Source: Foetidibacter luteolus (GTDB lineage: Bacteria; Bacteroidota; Bacteroidia; Chitinophagales; Chitinophagaceae). From it: 64,000 bases of DNA. Below the pieces are notes generated by a model that saw only the letters and a list, made by a program, of their open reading frames with translations, did not search any database and was not told the origin of the DNA. The DNA is taken from the NCBI RefSeq assembly GCF_009650435.1, contig NZ_VVIP01000064.1, forward strand, positions 1 through 64,000. The letters run 5' to 3'. The translations under genes and the position numbers were made by a program. The first letter of the stretch is position 1. Every line of letters begins with the position of its first letter. Positions 16,125 through 24,750 of the stretch are shown here, one piece after another.

Positions 16125-18992
16125 TTATTTGGTTTTGGTGTTAATTGCAAACCTTACCCTGGCAAAATAGTACCCGCCGTTAAAACCCATTTGTTGCACC
16201 CTTCTGCTAAACACGAAACGGCCATTGCTGAAGTTGCCGGAATGGGTATGCATATCCTGGTAAACATCAAACAGGTTATTAGCGCCAAGGGTTATGCCCA
16301 ACTCTTTTGTTAGCTGGTACGAAAAAGACAGGTCTGTAACCAACTTGCTGCCAAAGGTTTGGTCCAGCGTTTCTTTCTGCCCTGTAAAGGCATTTACCGG
16401 AAAGGCTGAAGGATTAGCCGGGTTAACCGTAGCATCAAGATACTGCACTTTGCCAAAGTTTACAAAGCGCAGCATGGCGCCAAACTTTTTAAGCTTGTAA
16501 TTAAACGTAAGGCTAAGTTTGTTTTTCGGGTTAGCTACTTCCATGCGGCTCTGGTCTTCGCGATTAAAGTAGGCGCCTACCTGGTTTGTTTCTACCAGTA
16601 TATCCGATGCGTGCACAATGGGTTTGCCATCTGCGCCCTTCTTTACTTCGTTGTTTATAAATATAGCTGCCAGGGTAGTGCGCAGGGAATGTTCCGCTCC
16701 CAGGTTTGCGTTGTAAGCTACTACTGCCTCCAGGCCCTTGGAACGGGTATCTACCGCATTGGCGAAAAAGTTAGCGTTGCTTGCGCCCACAGCTTGTAGC
16801 TGGGCCCTTAATTCTGCATTTCCACCATCGCCAAAATTGTTTGTTAGTACAATCCTGTTATTTATATCAATCATGTAAGCATCCACAGTTATGTCTAGGC
16901 CTTTAACTGGGTTTGCGGTAAAGCCTACGGAATAGCTTTGGCTGGTTTCCTGTTTTAGTTTGGGTATGCCCAGTATTTGCGCAGGCTTGCTGTCGTTGGT
17001 AAAAGTGCCGCTCTCTTTAGGTACCAGGTTGCCATTCTCTGTTACAAACAGGGTATTTGTCTTGGCGTAATATTGCTGTTGCATGGATGGCGCCCTGAAC
17101 CCGGAACTTACAGATGCCCTTATATTAAAATTGCGGTGCAGTTTGTACCTGGTTGAAAATTTATAGTTGAGCGTGCTGCCAAAATCGCTGTAATGCTCAT
17201 AACGCAAAGCGCCTGTTAGCATAAAAGATTTGGTAAACTCCTGCTCAAGATCAGTATAAAAGGCAAAAGCATTACGTGTTTTGTTACCGCCAATGGTATT
17301 TACAAACCCTGCAAAAACCTGTGCCCCGCCGGTAGCGCCGGATTGTATATCAAAGTTTTTGTAAGAAGCTTCTTCGCCGCTGGTAATGCCAAACCCATCT
17401 ATCCTGAACTCAGACCCTCCGGCAACATTTAACCCTGCCAGCACATCGAATTTTTTTGAGAGATCCGCATTTATGGTATTCTGGAAAAATTTCAACCCGC
17501 CTGCATCAAAACTTGTTTGCGGCCTTGTGGTTTCTCCTGTAGCAAATTGTGTGTAATTAATGGAATTTTCTACATCAAAATCAAACCTGTTTATACCGTA
17601 AGTATTACTGATGTCAAAATCCCACTTCCAAAATTTTGTGCGCAGGCCGATAGCGGTAGAAAAGTCAGTGATAGCGGAAGCAATTTCAGGCAAAAAGCCG
17701 TTAGGATAAAGAGCAAATACATCGGATGCATATTTGGTTGCACCGGATACTACAGAAGTAGGGTAGCGGTAAAACCCGGCAGCATTGCCTTTCTTAATGC
17801 TGTAACCGCCAAAGGCATACAGTTCAGATTTGCCATCAGCAAAAGGATAAGCAAAGTTGTAAAATAGTGCTCCGCCCTTCATCTCTGAGTTGCCTATACG
17901 CATGTCAAACTCGTTTCTTGTAAGCCCCTTTGCATTAAGAATTGAATCATCGCGGTTTACGCCGCCTACATTCGGGTACAAAGCTCCGGTATAAGTACCT
18001 GTACGGTTGGTGGCCCCACGCTGGGTGTATTCGCCCGTTAGGTTAAGGTATCCTTTGGCGCCTACAGCAAATCCATAATTTAAAGCTGCTTGGAAAGTTT
18101 TGCCATCTGTTACGTGTTCGGAAGGATCGTTGCTGATATTATTTAGCTTATACAACGCATAATTTTTGTCGTAACTGGTATTGTACATGCCGTAGGATGC
18201 ATTTACATCCAGCAAGCCTGTTTTCTTTTTCAGTACAATATTAATAACGCCTGCTATGGCGTCAGAGCCGTATTGTGCGGCAGCGCCATCACGCAAAATC
18301 TCTACACGTTCAATAGAACTGGCAGGTATAGCGCTCATATCGGTGCCTACAGTTCCGCGGTTTACTGTTCCGTTTACGTTTACCAGGGCAGACTGGTGCC
18401 TGCGCTTGCCATTAATTAGCACCAATACCTGGTCGGGCCCAAGGCCACGCAATTGTGCCGGGTCCACATGGTCTGTACCATCGGAAATAGTTTGCCTTGC
18501 AGACTGGAAAGAGGGGGCCAGGTAAGTCATAATCTGGTTCAGGTCAACCTGTCCTACATCATTCACTATTTGCGCTACAGGTATTACATCCACAGGTACG
18601 GGTGTTGAAATTGCCGTACGTGGCGATCGGCTGCGGGTGCCTACGGTAACCTCTGCCAGGTCTGAACTTTGTACCAGCAATACGCTTTGTTCTATTGTTT
18701 CTCCCCCAACTACGGTAACATTGGTAATATAATTTTGAAAGCCTACATACGAAATGCTCAATGTGTATTTGCCGGGGGCAAGTTGCAAAGTGTAAGCGCC
18801 GGAGCCATCTGTAGCTGTGCCTATGTTTTTGCCTTGTACAGTTACTGAAGCGCCGCTGAGTGCGGTACCAGACGCGTCTTTAACGGTACCTTTTACAGTG
18901 CCGGTTGGTGATTGTGCAGTAACGTAAATGAATGAAAGTAGCGTGGTGGCAAATAGCAGGATGCATTGCCTTGCAGATTTCCTGTTAAGCAT
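16125..18992 (-). CDS. TonB-dependent receptor (carboxypeptidase-regulatory, siderophore/iron type)
   Basis: The product of about 955 residues has a signal peptide, a carboxypeptidase-regulatory-like domain (TGTVKGTVKDASGTALSGAS), a plug (QIVNDVGQVDLNQIM, then LRGLGPDQVLVLINGKRRH and AIPASSIERVEILRDGAAAQ), and a 22-strand-type barrel with a YFARVRFAINTKTK C-terminus. The plug wording is typical of iron/heme/siderophore receptors rather than SusC. I start at ATG 18992 (MLNRKSARQC) because it puts a clean signal peptide at the N-terminus. The frame extends upstream to 19055. It is monocistronic, and no partner lipoprotein is adjacent. Confidence 0.88.
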   Translation of the reverse strand: MLNRKSARQCILLFATTLLSFIYVTAQSPTGTVKGTVKDASGTALSGASVTVQGKNIGTATDGSGAYTLQLAPGKYTLSISYVGFQNYITNVTVVGGETIEQSVLLVQSSDLAEVTVGTRSRSPRTAISTPVPVDVIPVAQIVNDVGQVDLNQIMTYLAPSFQSARQTISDGTDHVDPAQLRGLGPDQVLVLINGKRRHQSALVNVNGTVNRGTVGTDMSAIPASSIERVEILRDGAAAQYGSDAIAGVINIVLKKKTGLLDVNASYGMYNTSYDKNYALYKLNNISNDPSEHVTDGKTFQAALNYGFAVGAKGYLNLTGEYTQRGATNRTGTYTGALYPNVGGVNRDDSILNAKGLTRNEFDMRIGNSEMKGGALFYNFAYPFADGKSELYAFGGYSIKKGNAAGFYRYPTSVVSGATKYASDVFALYPNGFLPEIASAITDFSTAIGLRTKFWKWDFDISNTYGINRFDFDVENSINYTQFATGETTRPQTSFDAGGLKFFQNTINADLSKKFDVLAGLNVAGGSEFRIDGFGITSGEEASYKNFDIQSGATGGAQVFAGFVNTIGGNKTRNAFAFYTDLEQEFTKSFMLTGALRYEHYSDFGSTLNYKFSTRYKLHRNFNIRASVSSGFRAPSMQQQYYAKTNTLFVTENGNLVPKESGTFTNDSKPAQILGIPKLKQETSQSYSVGFTANPVKGLDITVDAYMIDINNRIVLTNNFGDGGNAELRAQLQAVGASNANFFANAVDTRSKGLEAVVAYNANLGAEHSLRTTLAAIFINNEVKKGADGKPIVHASDILVETNQVGAYFNREDQSRMEVANPKNKLSLTFNYKLKKFGAMLRFVNFGKVQYLDATVNPANPSAFPVNAFTGQKETLDQTFGSKLVTDLSFSYQLTKELGITLGANNLFDVYQDMHTHSGNFSNGRFVFSRRVQQMGFNGGYYFARVRFAINTKTK

Positions 18993-19473
18993 GTTAAGTT
19001 TGGTTTTACAGTTAAGAAATACAAGCAGCAAACGAAAAATACGGTTGTTGAACAACGGTTACATGGGTGTAGGTTTGAGCACTTTTATTTAAGGAGGGGG
19101 TCGTGATTAAATAATCCGGAAATTTATTTTTCTTTCGGGATAAACCGCGAATATAAGGCATTTGGAAATTACTGTGCAAGATAGTCGTTTTGTATAGGGC
19201 AAACGCAATGTATACTTTAACTGGCGTGTGGGCTAAGAAAAGCCGCGAATAATTATGGGCCCGGCAGAAGGAATATTAATTAAGCTTCCGTTGCGTCGCA
19301 CTCTTGTGCTGTTAGATTCGCTGCGCAGCTTTTCCCGCAGGGTAGGAGCATGCAGCCTTAAAATACCCATAAAAAACACAATGGCCTGTATTTGCAAGGA
19401 TACCGAATGTAAATTGCACCCGATCCGGCATTAACCTGCACTACCGGCGGGCACCAATCGCAAATCAAATTCT
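18993..19473. other. Intergenic region upstream of divergent genes
   Basis: This 481-bp divergent gap separates the TonB receptor and an OmpA-like gene. It holds an R3 copy of the second type (CCGTTGCGTCGCACTCTTGT, about 19288-19307). No gene or clear promoter is visible. Confidence 0.5.
19291..19307. repeat. R3 copy, CACTCTTGT type
   Basis: TTGCGTCGCACTCTTGT recurs nearly unchanged at 62766-62782 and in shorter form at 31571 and, inverted, at 31876. Confidence 0.6.
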
Positions 19474-20454
19474 ATGAAATCAATCAGAGCTTTAATCCTC
19501 CTGTTCCTCATTGGAAATGCTGCTACCGCTACTGCGCAAAAAGACAGCATCATGGTTACCGTTTACTTCGATTTTGACAAGTACCATCTTACCCAGCATT
19601 GGAAAGATCATTTAATGTACACATTAAAACCTTTTGAAACTGTTGACAGCCTGGCTATCGTGGGCCATACGGACTTTGTGGGCGGGTATAAGTATAACGA
19701 CGGTCTTTCCCTGCGCCGCGCCAACAGGGTTAAAGATTTTTTACTGGATGCCAAGTTTAAAGGTAAAATTGACGTGGGCCTCCAGGGAAAGGGCAAATAC
19801 AAGCTTGCTGTTAACAGGCAGGACAGCGCCTGGCAAAACCGCCGCGTTACCGTAATAGCCTATGTTACCCCTGAACCGGAAGTACCCGTAGTGCAACCAC
19901 AACCACAACCAGACCCGGTAAAACCTCCTGTAGATACGGTACCGGTAACCCCGGTAGTGCCCAAACCCACAGATCCGGTAAAAACAGTTGATACTGTAAG
20001 GGTGCCCCAGTTAATTAATACCGAAGGCAGTAAAGAAGAGCTGGAAAGAAGGCTTACTGAATTGTTTAAAAAATTAAAGCCCGGCAGCTCCATTGTACTT
20101 AGCACTTTATACTTTGAAGAAGGCCGCCACACTTTTGCCAAAGGTGCTTATGATGTACTGGAAGCTGCTGTTAAAGCGCTGAAGAATAACCCAACCGTTG
20201 AAGTGGAATTACAGGGGCATGTGTGCTGTGCTGATCCTGTTGCTTCAGACCTGGTTGACCTGGATACCAAAGAATTTAAGTTATCGCACAACCGATCCAG
20301 GGCAGTGTTAGAATACCTTGTTAAAAATGGCATTGATGCAAAAAGGTTAACTTATACCAGCTTTGGCGCCCGCCGCCGCCTGGTGTACCCTGAAAGGACC
20401 AGCGACGATGCTGCCCGCAACCGTCGTGTAGAATTTGTCATCATCAAACAATAA
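19474..20454 (+). CDS. OmpA-family protein with two OmpA-like domains
   Basis: The 326-residue exported protein has a signal peptide ending TATAQK. A first OmpA/MotB-like domain spans about residues 25-130 (VYFDFDKYHLT, IVGHTDFVGGYKYN, LRRANRVKDFLL, WQNRRVTV). A Pro/Val-rich linker follows (about 132-175). A second OmpA-like domain covers about 205-326 (LYFEEGRHTF, ELQGHVCCAD, LSHNRSRAVLEYL, AARNRRVEF). OmpA domains bind peptidoglycan at a meso-diaminopimelate cleft. Two copies on one secreted chain without a barrel could bridge glycan strands. A small lipoprotein gene follows 39 bp later and is probably in the same operon. Confidence 0.85.
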   Translation: MKSIRALILLFLIGNAATATAQKDSIMVTVYFDFDKYHLTQHWKDHLMYTLKPFETVDSLAIVGHTDFVGGYKYNDGLSLRRANRVKDFLLDAKFKGKIDVGLQGKGKYKLAVNRQDSAWQNRRVTVIAYVTPEPEVPVVQPQPQPDPVKPPVDTVPVTPVVPKPTDPVKTVDTVRVPQLINTEGSKEELERRLTELFKKLKPGSSIVLSTLYFEEGRHTFAKGAYDVLEAAVKALKNNPTVEVELQGHVCCADPVASDLVDLDTKEFKLSHNRSRAVLEYLVKNGIDAKRLTYTSFGARRRLVYPERTSDDAARNRRVEFVIIKQ

Positions 20455-20493
20455 TTAAGTGCCACCCTGTTTAAAACAATAAACTATCCAGCT

Positions 20494-21024
20494 ATGAAAC
20501 TTTCATATATTTCCGCTTCACTATTAATCGTCGTTGTATCTATCTTCTGCGCATGCTCTTCCGCAGGTTCCGCGGCCAGGTCAGGTTCGGGCGCCCGTAT
20601 TGCCAGGGGCACCAAATCCCTGCAGGCTGTGTGGACGCTTAGCAGCATTACTGCAGACAGTAACAATATTCCCGAACTGCCAACCATACCCTTGTTTGAA
20701 GATGCTAATTACCCCTGCCTTACCGGCGGGGAATGGACTTTCTCTGAAGATGCCCAGGGCAGTTATAGTGTAACATCGGCATCGGGCGGTTGCGTGGTGG
20801 GAACACGTAAAACCAATTGGCTGGTTTTATTGGTAGGCGATGGCCAGTTTCTGCAGTTTAAAAGGGCTGTGCCAATGAAGGGCATTAAAGCCGACAGGTT
20901 TACCAACTACATCTTTGAAATTGAATCGCTGGACGGAAGTACACTTAAACTTAAATACCCGGTTTATTACCAGGGCCGTACAGAAATACTTCATTTTACC
21001 TATAGCAAAAAAACAAAATCCTGA
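20494..21024 (+). CDS. Small envelope lipoprotein, lipocalin-like
   Basis: The 176-residue protein starts with a lipobox (SIFCACSSA). A beta-rich domain of about 45-170 follows, with WTLSSI, WTFSEDAQGSY, TNWLVLLVGDGQFLQF and LKLKYPVYYQGRTEILHF strands. The pattern is that of Bacteroidota lipocalin-like or META-like lipoproteins, which share an up-and-down barrel. No binding site can be assigned. It follows the OmpA gene by 39 bp and ends just before a strong terminator. Confidence 0.65.
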   Translation: MKLSYISASLLIVVVSIFCACSSAGSAARSGSGARIARGTKSLQAVWTLSSITADSNNIPELPTIPLFEDANYPCLTGGEWTFSEDAQGSYSVTSASGGCVVGTRKTNWLVLLVGDGQFLQFKRAVPMKGIKADRFTNYIFEIESLDGSTLKLKYPVYYQGRTEILHFTYSKKTKS

Positions 21025-21050
21025 TTATAAATTTTTAGATAATTTTTGCT

Positions 21051-21093
21051 GCGCCTAAAAAAACATCCCGGTAAGGATGTTTTTTTTAGGCGC
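21051..21093. terminator. Strong intrinsic terminator
   Basis: A near-perfect hairpin has the arms GCGCCTAAAAAAACATCC and GGATGTTTTTTTTAGGCGC around a CGGTAA loop. The 3' arm carries a T8 run. It ends the OmpA/lipoprotein operon. Confidence 0.85.
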
Positions 21094-21206
21094 AATAACC
21101 CTCATAACCCGCCACCCGCTGCTAATTAATACGCTTGTTTAAATTATAATTAGTGCTTTGGCCGGTTCTCTTGAAAAAGTATTTTTTACCAATCTATTTT
21201 AAAGAA

Positions 21207-21818
21207 ATGATAATTTACGGAGGCAGGGCGTCTGAAATAACCCAAAAAACTTTGACCGGCAAATGCCCAAACTGCGAAAAAGAAAATGCGGTAAGGGTTC
21301 ATTTTTTTCAAAAATATGTACACGTTTTTTGGGTGCCGCTTATACCGGTAGAAAAAACCGCTGTAAGCCAATGCAGTTCCTGCAAACAGGTACTGAAGGA
21401 AAAAGAAATGCCGGATTCTTTAAAAGTGGCCTGCAGTAAGGTTAAAAACGAAATTAAAACACCTTTATGGACTTTTGCAGGGTTTGCTGTTATCGGCAGT
21501 ATTATTATTAGTGGAATTATCAATTCAAAACTTCAGGCTAATATAAATGCGGGCAAGATAATGAGCCCCCAAAATGGCGATGTATTAGAGATAAAAACAA
21601 AGTCCGGTGAATATACTATTTACAGGGTTGAATCAGTACAGGACAGCACTGTTTTTATAAAAGTAAGCGATTATGTGGCCAACATGCCAAGTGGCCTTTC
21701 TACCATAAAACATAAAGGCGAAAAAGCTTATTCAGATAAGCTTTTTGCCATTACCAAAAGCAAGCTTAAAAAGATGCTGGATGAAGAAAGGATTCTCAAT
21801 ATTGACAGGGATGAATAA
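21207..21818 (+). CDS. Zinc-ribbon membrane protein
   Basis: The 203-residue protein has an N-terminal zinc ribbon with two CxxC pairs (CPNCEKE near residue 20 and CSSCKQV near 54), joined by a KYVHVFWVPLIPV core. One transmembrane helix (about 83-105, FAGFAVIGSIIISGII) and an extracytoplasmic beta-rich tail follow. This is a recognisable Bacteroidota zinc-ribbon family of unknown role. I start at ATG 21207 (MIIYGG), which matches the family's usual beginning. The frame extends to 21153. Confidence 0.8.
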   Translation: MIIYGGRASEITQKTLTGKCPNCEKENAVRVHFFQKYVHVFWVPLIPVEKTAVSQCSSCKQVLKEKEMPDSLKVACSKVKNEIKTPLWTFAGFAVIGSIIISGIINSKLQANINAGKIMSPQNGDVLEIKTKSGEYTIYRVESVQDSTVFIKVSDYVANMPSGLSTIKHKGEKAYSDKLFAITKSKLKKMLDEERILNIDRDE

Positions 21819-21907
21819 CTGTTGTAAAAGGGCTGATTAAATGTTTAACTGCAAGAACAAGGGCCTTAATGTTTAATTTTTAAATACAGTGGCTGTTTTC
21901 CCTGCTG

Positions 21908-22702
21908 TTAATACAATTGTTTACGGTAACTTCTAAACCCCTTAAACCATCCCACTGCATGCAGCAGCCTGCTGCCATACCAGCTAAAAATTTCACCATC
22001 CACCAGCATTACTTTGGCATTGGGTAATGCCGCTTTTATTTCGGCTATGTGCTTTTCTTTAAATGGGTAAGGTTCACTGGATAACAAAACCAATTCACAG
22101 TCAAGGCGGCGCAGTTGATGTAATTCAATAACAGGGTAGCGGGTTTGGCTGTTGAAAATATTAAGCAGGCCATTGCGTTGCAGGATATCGCTGATAAAAG
22201 TGTCGCCACCTGCTGTCATGTACGGCTGCCGCCAGATAAGGTAGCATGTGCGTATTGGCCGGTTGTGCGGGGTTAATTCTTCAAACCCTTTTTGAATGCT
22301 ATTGGCCAATGCCGAAGCTGTTTCGGTTTTGCCGGTTATTTCACCTATGCTTCTAATCATTTGCAGTGCGCCGGGCAGGTTATTGACATCACTTACCCAT
22401 ACAGGCGCCAATTGTTCCAACTCCGTTACCTGTTCTTTTACATTCTCTTCTTTGTTAGCAATTATAACGTCAGGCTTTAATGCCTTTACCTTTTCAATAT
22501 GGATATTTTTCGTGCCTCCGATAATGGTTTTGCTGCCACGCCATTGCGGCGGGTGAACGCAGAATTTGGTAATGCCTTTTACTTCTTCATCAAGTCCAAG
22601 GCTATACAGCAGTTCTGTTTGCGAAGGCACAACTGACACAATGCGTTGGGGTATGCCGGGCAACCTTACTTCCCGGTTAAGCTGGTCTTTGTAAATAAGC
22701 AT
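21908..22702 (-). CDS. BtuF-like helical-backbone substrate-binding protein
   Basis: The 264-residue protein has the BtuF/FepB two-lobe fold: RIVSVVPSQTELLYSLGL, KITKFCVHP-like segments, LKPDVIIANKEEN at the hinge, and a C-terminal LVDGEIFSWYGSRL region. Such proteins carry cobalamin or iron chelates to an ABC importer. Here there is no signal peptide or lipobox (it starts MLIYKDQLNREV) and no permease or ATPase is adjacent, so transport is doubtful. Cytoplasmic members of this kind are common in Bacteroidota and may bind a metal cofactor in other ways. Its promoter region is shared with a divergent DUF4846 gene. Confidence 0.75.
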   Translation of the reverse strand: MLIYKDQLNREVRLPGIPQRIVSVVPSQTELLYSLGLDEEVKGITKFCVHPPQWRGSKTIIGGTKNIHIEKVKALKPDVIIANKEENVKEQVTELEQLAPVWVSDVNNLPGALQMIRSIGEITGKTETASALANSIQKGFEELTPHNRPIRTCYLIWRQPYMTAGGDTFISDILQRNGLLNIFNSQTRYPVIELHQLRRLDCELVLLSSEPYPFKEKHIAEIKAALPNAKVMLVDGEIFSWYGSRLLHAVGWFKGFRSYRKQLY

Positions 22703-22773
22703 GGCCGAAATTATTGGTTATGACCGGTATGGAAAAAATAACCACAGGCATCTCATTGCAGCCAAACGCTTAT

Positions 22774-23646
22774 ATGAAGATTATCACCCTTTTCTCTCTT
22801 TATGCCGTTGCTTTATTGCTAAGCCAATCTGCAGCGGCTACTTTCAGCAAACACAAAACCCTTTCTGCTCACTGCCGGGAAATGAAGTTAAAACCGGCGC
22901 CAGTCAACAATATCTCCACTATATGGCTGCCTGCAGGTTATCAGCGGCCGGTAAGCCTGGCAGGTTCATTCGCGGCATGGCTGGGCATGTTGATGCTAAA
23001 GGCAGATAACAGGGTATTTCTTTACAACAAGCAATTAAAACAAGACCAGGCAAGCCATTACGCAGTGATAGATATTTCAACAGGGGATGAAGATTTACAG
23101 CAATGCGCCGATGCCATTATGCGGCTGCGCTCTGAATATTTTTGGACCGCTAAAAACTATGCGCAAGTAAAGTTTCCGGCATCAGGTAATGTAATACTGA
23201 GTTTTGACCGCTATGCAAAAGGGGAGCGGTATGATGTGCATAACAACAAGTTATATGTATGCCGGCGGGCCAACACCTCACCCAATTATACGCATAGCAA
23301 CCTGATGAATTTCCTGCGCATCGTATTCACCTATTGCGGTACTTACACTGTTCGGCAACAGACAAACCCGGTTGCTGACTTAAAAGATATACAGGCTGGG
23401 GATGTGCTTGTAAAAGCTGGTTCGCCGGGGCATGCGATGATTGTTGCGGATGTAGCTGTTAACAAGGAAACAGGCAGAAAAATATTCCTGCTGGCGCAAG
23501 GCTACATGCCGGCACAGGATATGCATATTGTTAAGAACAAAAACAATGCTGCCCTCAGCCCCTGGTATAGCGTGGAAGACATTAAAGACAAAATTGTTAC
23601 GCCTGGCTATGTGTTTGATAAAACAGATTTAAGAAGGTGGAAATAA
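22774..23646 (+). CDS. DUF4846 secreted protein
   Basis: The 290-residue protein has a signal peptide (about 1-22) and then the DUF4846 domain. Its key parts are the WTAKNYAQVKFPASG stretch, LRIVFTYCGTYTV, AGDVLVKAGSPGHAMIVADV, and FLLAQGYMPAQDMHIV near the C-terminus. These proteins resemble an NlpC/P60-like papain fold, with Cys334-type and His residues (PGHAMI) as candidates, but enzyme activity is not established. The start at ATG 22774 gives a proper signal peptide. Earlier in-frame ATGs at 22714 would overlap the upstream region of the BtuF-like gene. Confidence 0.8.
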   Translation: MKIITLFSLYAVALLLSQSAAATFSKHKTLSAHCREMKLKPAPVNNISTIWLPAGYQRPVSLAGSFAAWLGMLMLKADNRVFLYNKQLKQDQASHYAVIDISTGDEDLQQCADAIMRLRSEYFWTAKNYAQVKFPASGNVILSFDRYAKGERYDVHNNKLYVCRRANTSPNYTHSNLMNFLRIVFTYCGTYTVRQQTNPVADLKDIQAGDVLVKAGSPGHAMIVADVAVNKETGRKIFLLAQGYMPAQDMHIVKNKNNAALSPWYSVEDIKDKIVTPGYVFDKTDLRRWK

Positions 23647-23811
23647 TTGTATTCTTTGCTACAAGTACACAGGGATTGGGTTACTGCCCGGCATGGTTCT
23701 CCGAAAAAAATCTCCTGTTAAAAGATGTATCCGGTTTTGTTGTCTACAATAACAAATTACTAACGCTGACCGAAAATAGTATTGCACTGCATTCAAAACA
23801 AGCAGTGTATG

Positions 23812-24405
23812 ATGAGAAAATTTTTAATGGCAGTGGCGGTAACCTTTACAGTGTTACCCGCTTTGGCACAAACAGTGCATGTTGGTATAAAAACAGACCT
23901 TACCTTCAGCAGCATTTCTGGTAATGGCATGTCTTGCAGTTTGCAAACCGGCTACCAGGCAGGTGGTTTTGCGGAGCTGTCATTAAACCGGAAATGGTCG
24001 CTGCAGCCTGAATTATTGTTTTCTCAAAAAACAATCAAACGGGCAGATGATTTTGGTGTGTACTATGTTAATACGGCAAGCTCATCGGCCAGGCAAATGT
24101 TGAAGCTGAGTTACATTAGCCTGCCTTTGCTGGTAAGTTACAAAATCAACAACTTTTTTACTGTAAGCGCCGGGCCCCAATACAGCTACCTGGTGTACGA
24201 CGATGAAAACCTGCTGAAAGGCGGCGGCGATGCTTTTAAGAAGAATGATGTAGCACTTGTGGCCGGCCTGCAGTTGAACCTGTCACCGTCGTTCCGGGTA
24301 TATACCCGCTACAACCATGGGCTGGTTAATGTAAACAATATTGACAACCGCTACAAATGGTCATCCCGGCAAATACAGGTAGGAGTGGGGATGCATTTGT
24401 TTTAG
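23812..24405 (+). CDS. Outer-membrane beta-barrel protein (PorT-like)
   Basis: The product of about 197 residues has a signal peptide (MRKFLMAVAVTFTVLPALAQ) and an eight-stranded OmpW/PorT-type barrel: GIKTDLTFSS, YQAGGFAELSLNRKWSLQPELLFSQK, LSYISLPLLVSYKI, GPQYSYL, VALVAGLQLNL, RVYTRYNHGLVNV and a final QVGVGMHLF with terminal Phe. The start at 23812 is one of two adjacent ATGs (also 23809). Its role is structural or a small-ligand pore, not determinable. It lies 165 bp downstream of DUF4846 on the same strand. Confidence 0.8.
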   Translation: MRKFLMAVAVTFTVLPALAQTVHVGIKTDLTFSSISGNGMSCSLQTGYQAGGFAELSLNRKWSLQPELLFSQKTIKRADDFGVYYVNTASSSARQMLKLSYISLPLLVSYKINNFFTVSAGPQYSYLVYDDENLLKGGGDAFKKNDVALVAGLQLNLSPSFRVYTRYNHGLVNVNNIDNRYKWSSRQIQVGVGMHLF

Positions 24406-24750
24406 CCGCAACCTTTTTAACTACAGGGCTGCAGCCGCCCAAAGAACCAACCGATGAACGGATTGCGACGCAACAGGCGATGCCATGAAAAGATTAGCTG
24501 GTATCATGATCGGTGAGTGGGGAATGGCGAGTAGTGAATGGTGAGTGGTGAGTAGTGAGTAGCCTGAGATTGTTGAAGACGGATGCGTGAAAAGTAACAG
24601 ACATAAAACGGTTTCGACAATGCTTCGATAAACTCAGCAGGACAATACTCAACGTGTCATTGGTTTAATAACTGAACGACACTGCACGATGAATCTTGAA
24701 TAGCGAGTGGGCGAATGAATGTTATTTACTTAAAACAATGAATAGTGAAT
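24406..24750. other. Repeat-bearing intergenic region
   Basis: This 345-bp convergent gap holds an R3 block (24451-24506), a GTGAGTAGT-type microsatellite (24510-24560) and a degenerate R6 copy (24561-24644). No gene is seen. Confidence 0.6.
24510..24560. repeat. GAGTGRTGAGT microsatellite
   Basis: Six to seven imperfect GTGAGTA/GTGAATG-like units. A short inverse copy (CTCACCACTCACC) lies at 35821-35833. Confidence 0.5.

Noticed and set aside
23637..23924. 95-codon frame overlapping the end of DUF4846 and the barrel gene
   Set aside because: It overlaps a well supported signal-peptide start and has no domain.
24510..24560. CRISPR-like repeat array
   Set aside because: The units are short GTGAGTA microsatellites without spacers; no array or cas gene was found anywhere in the window.
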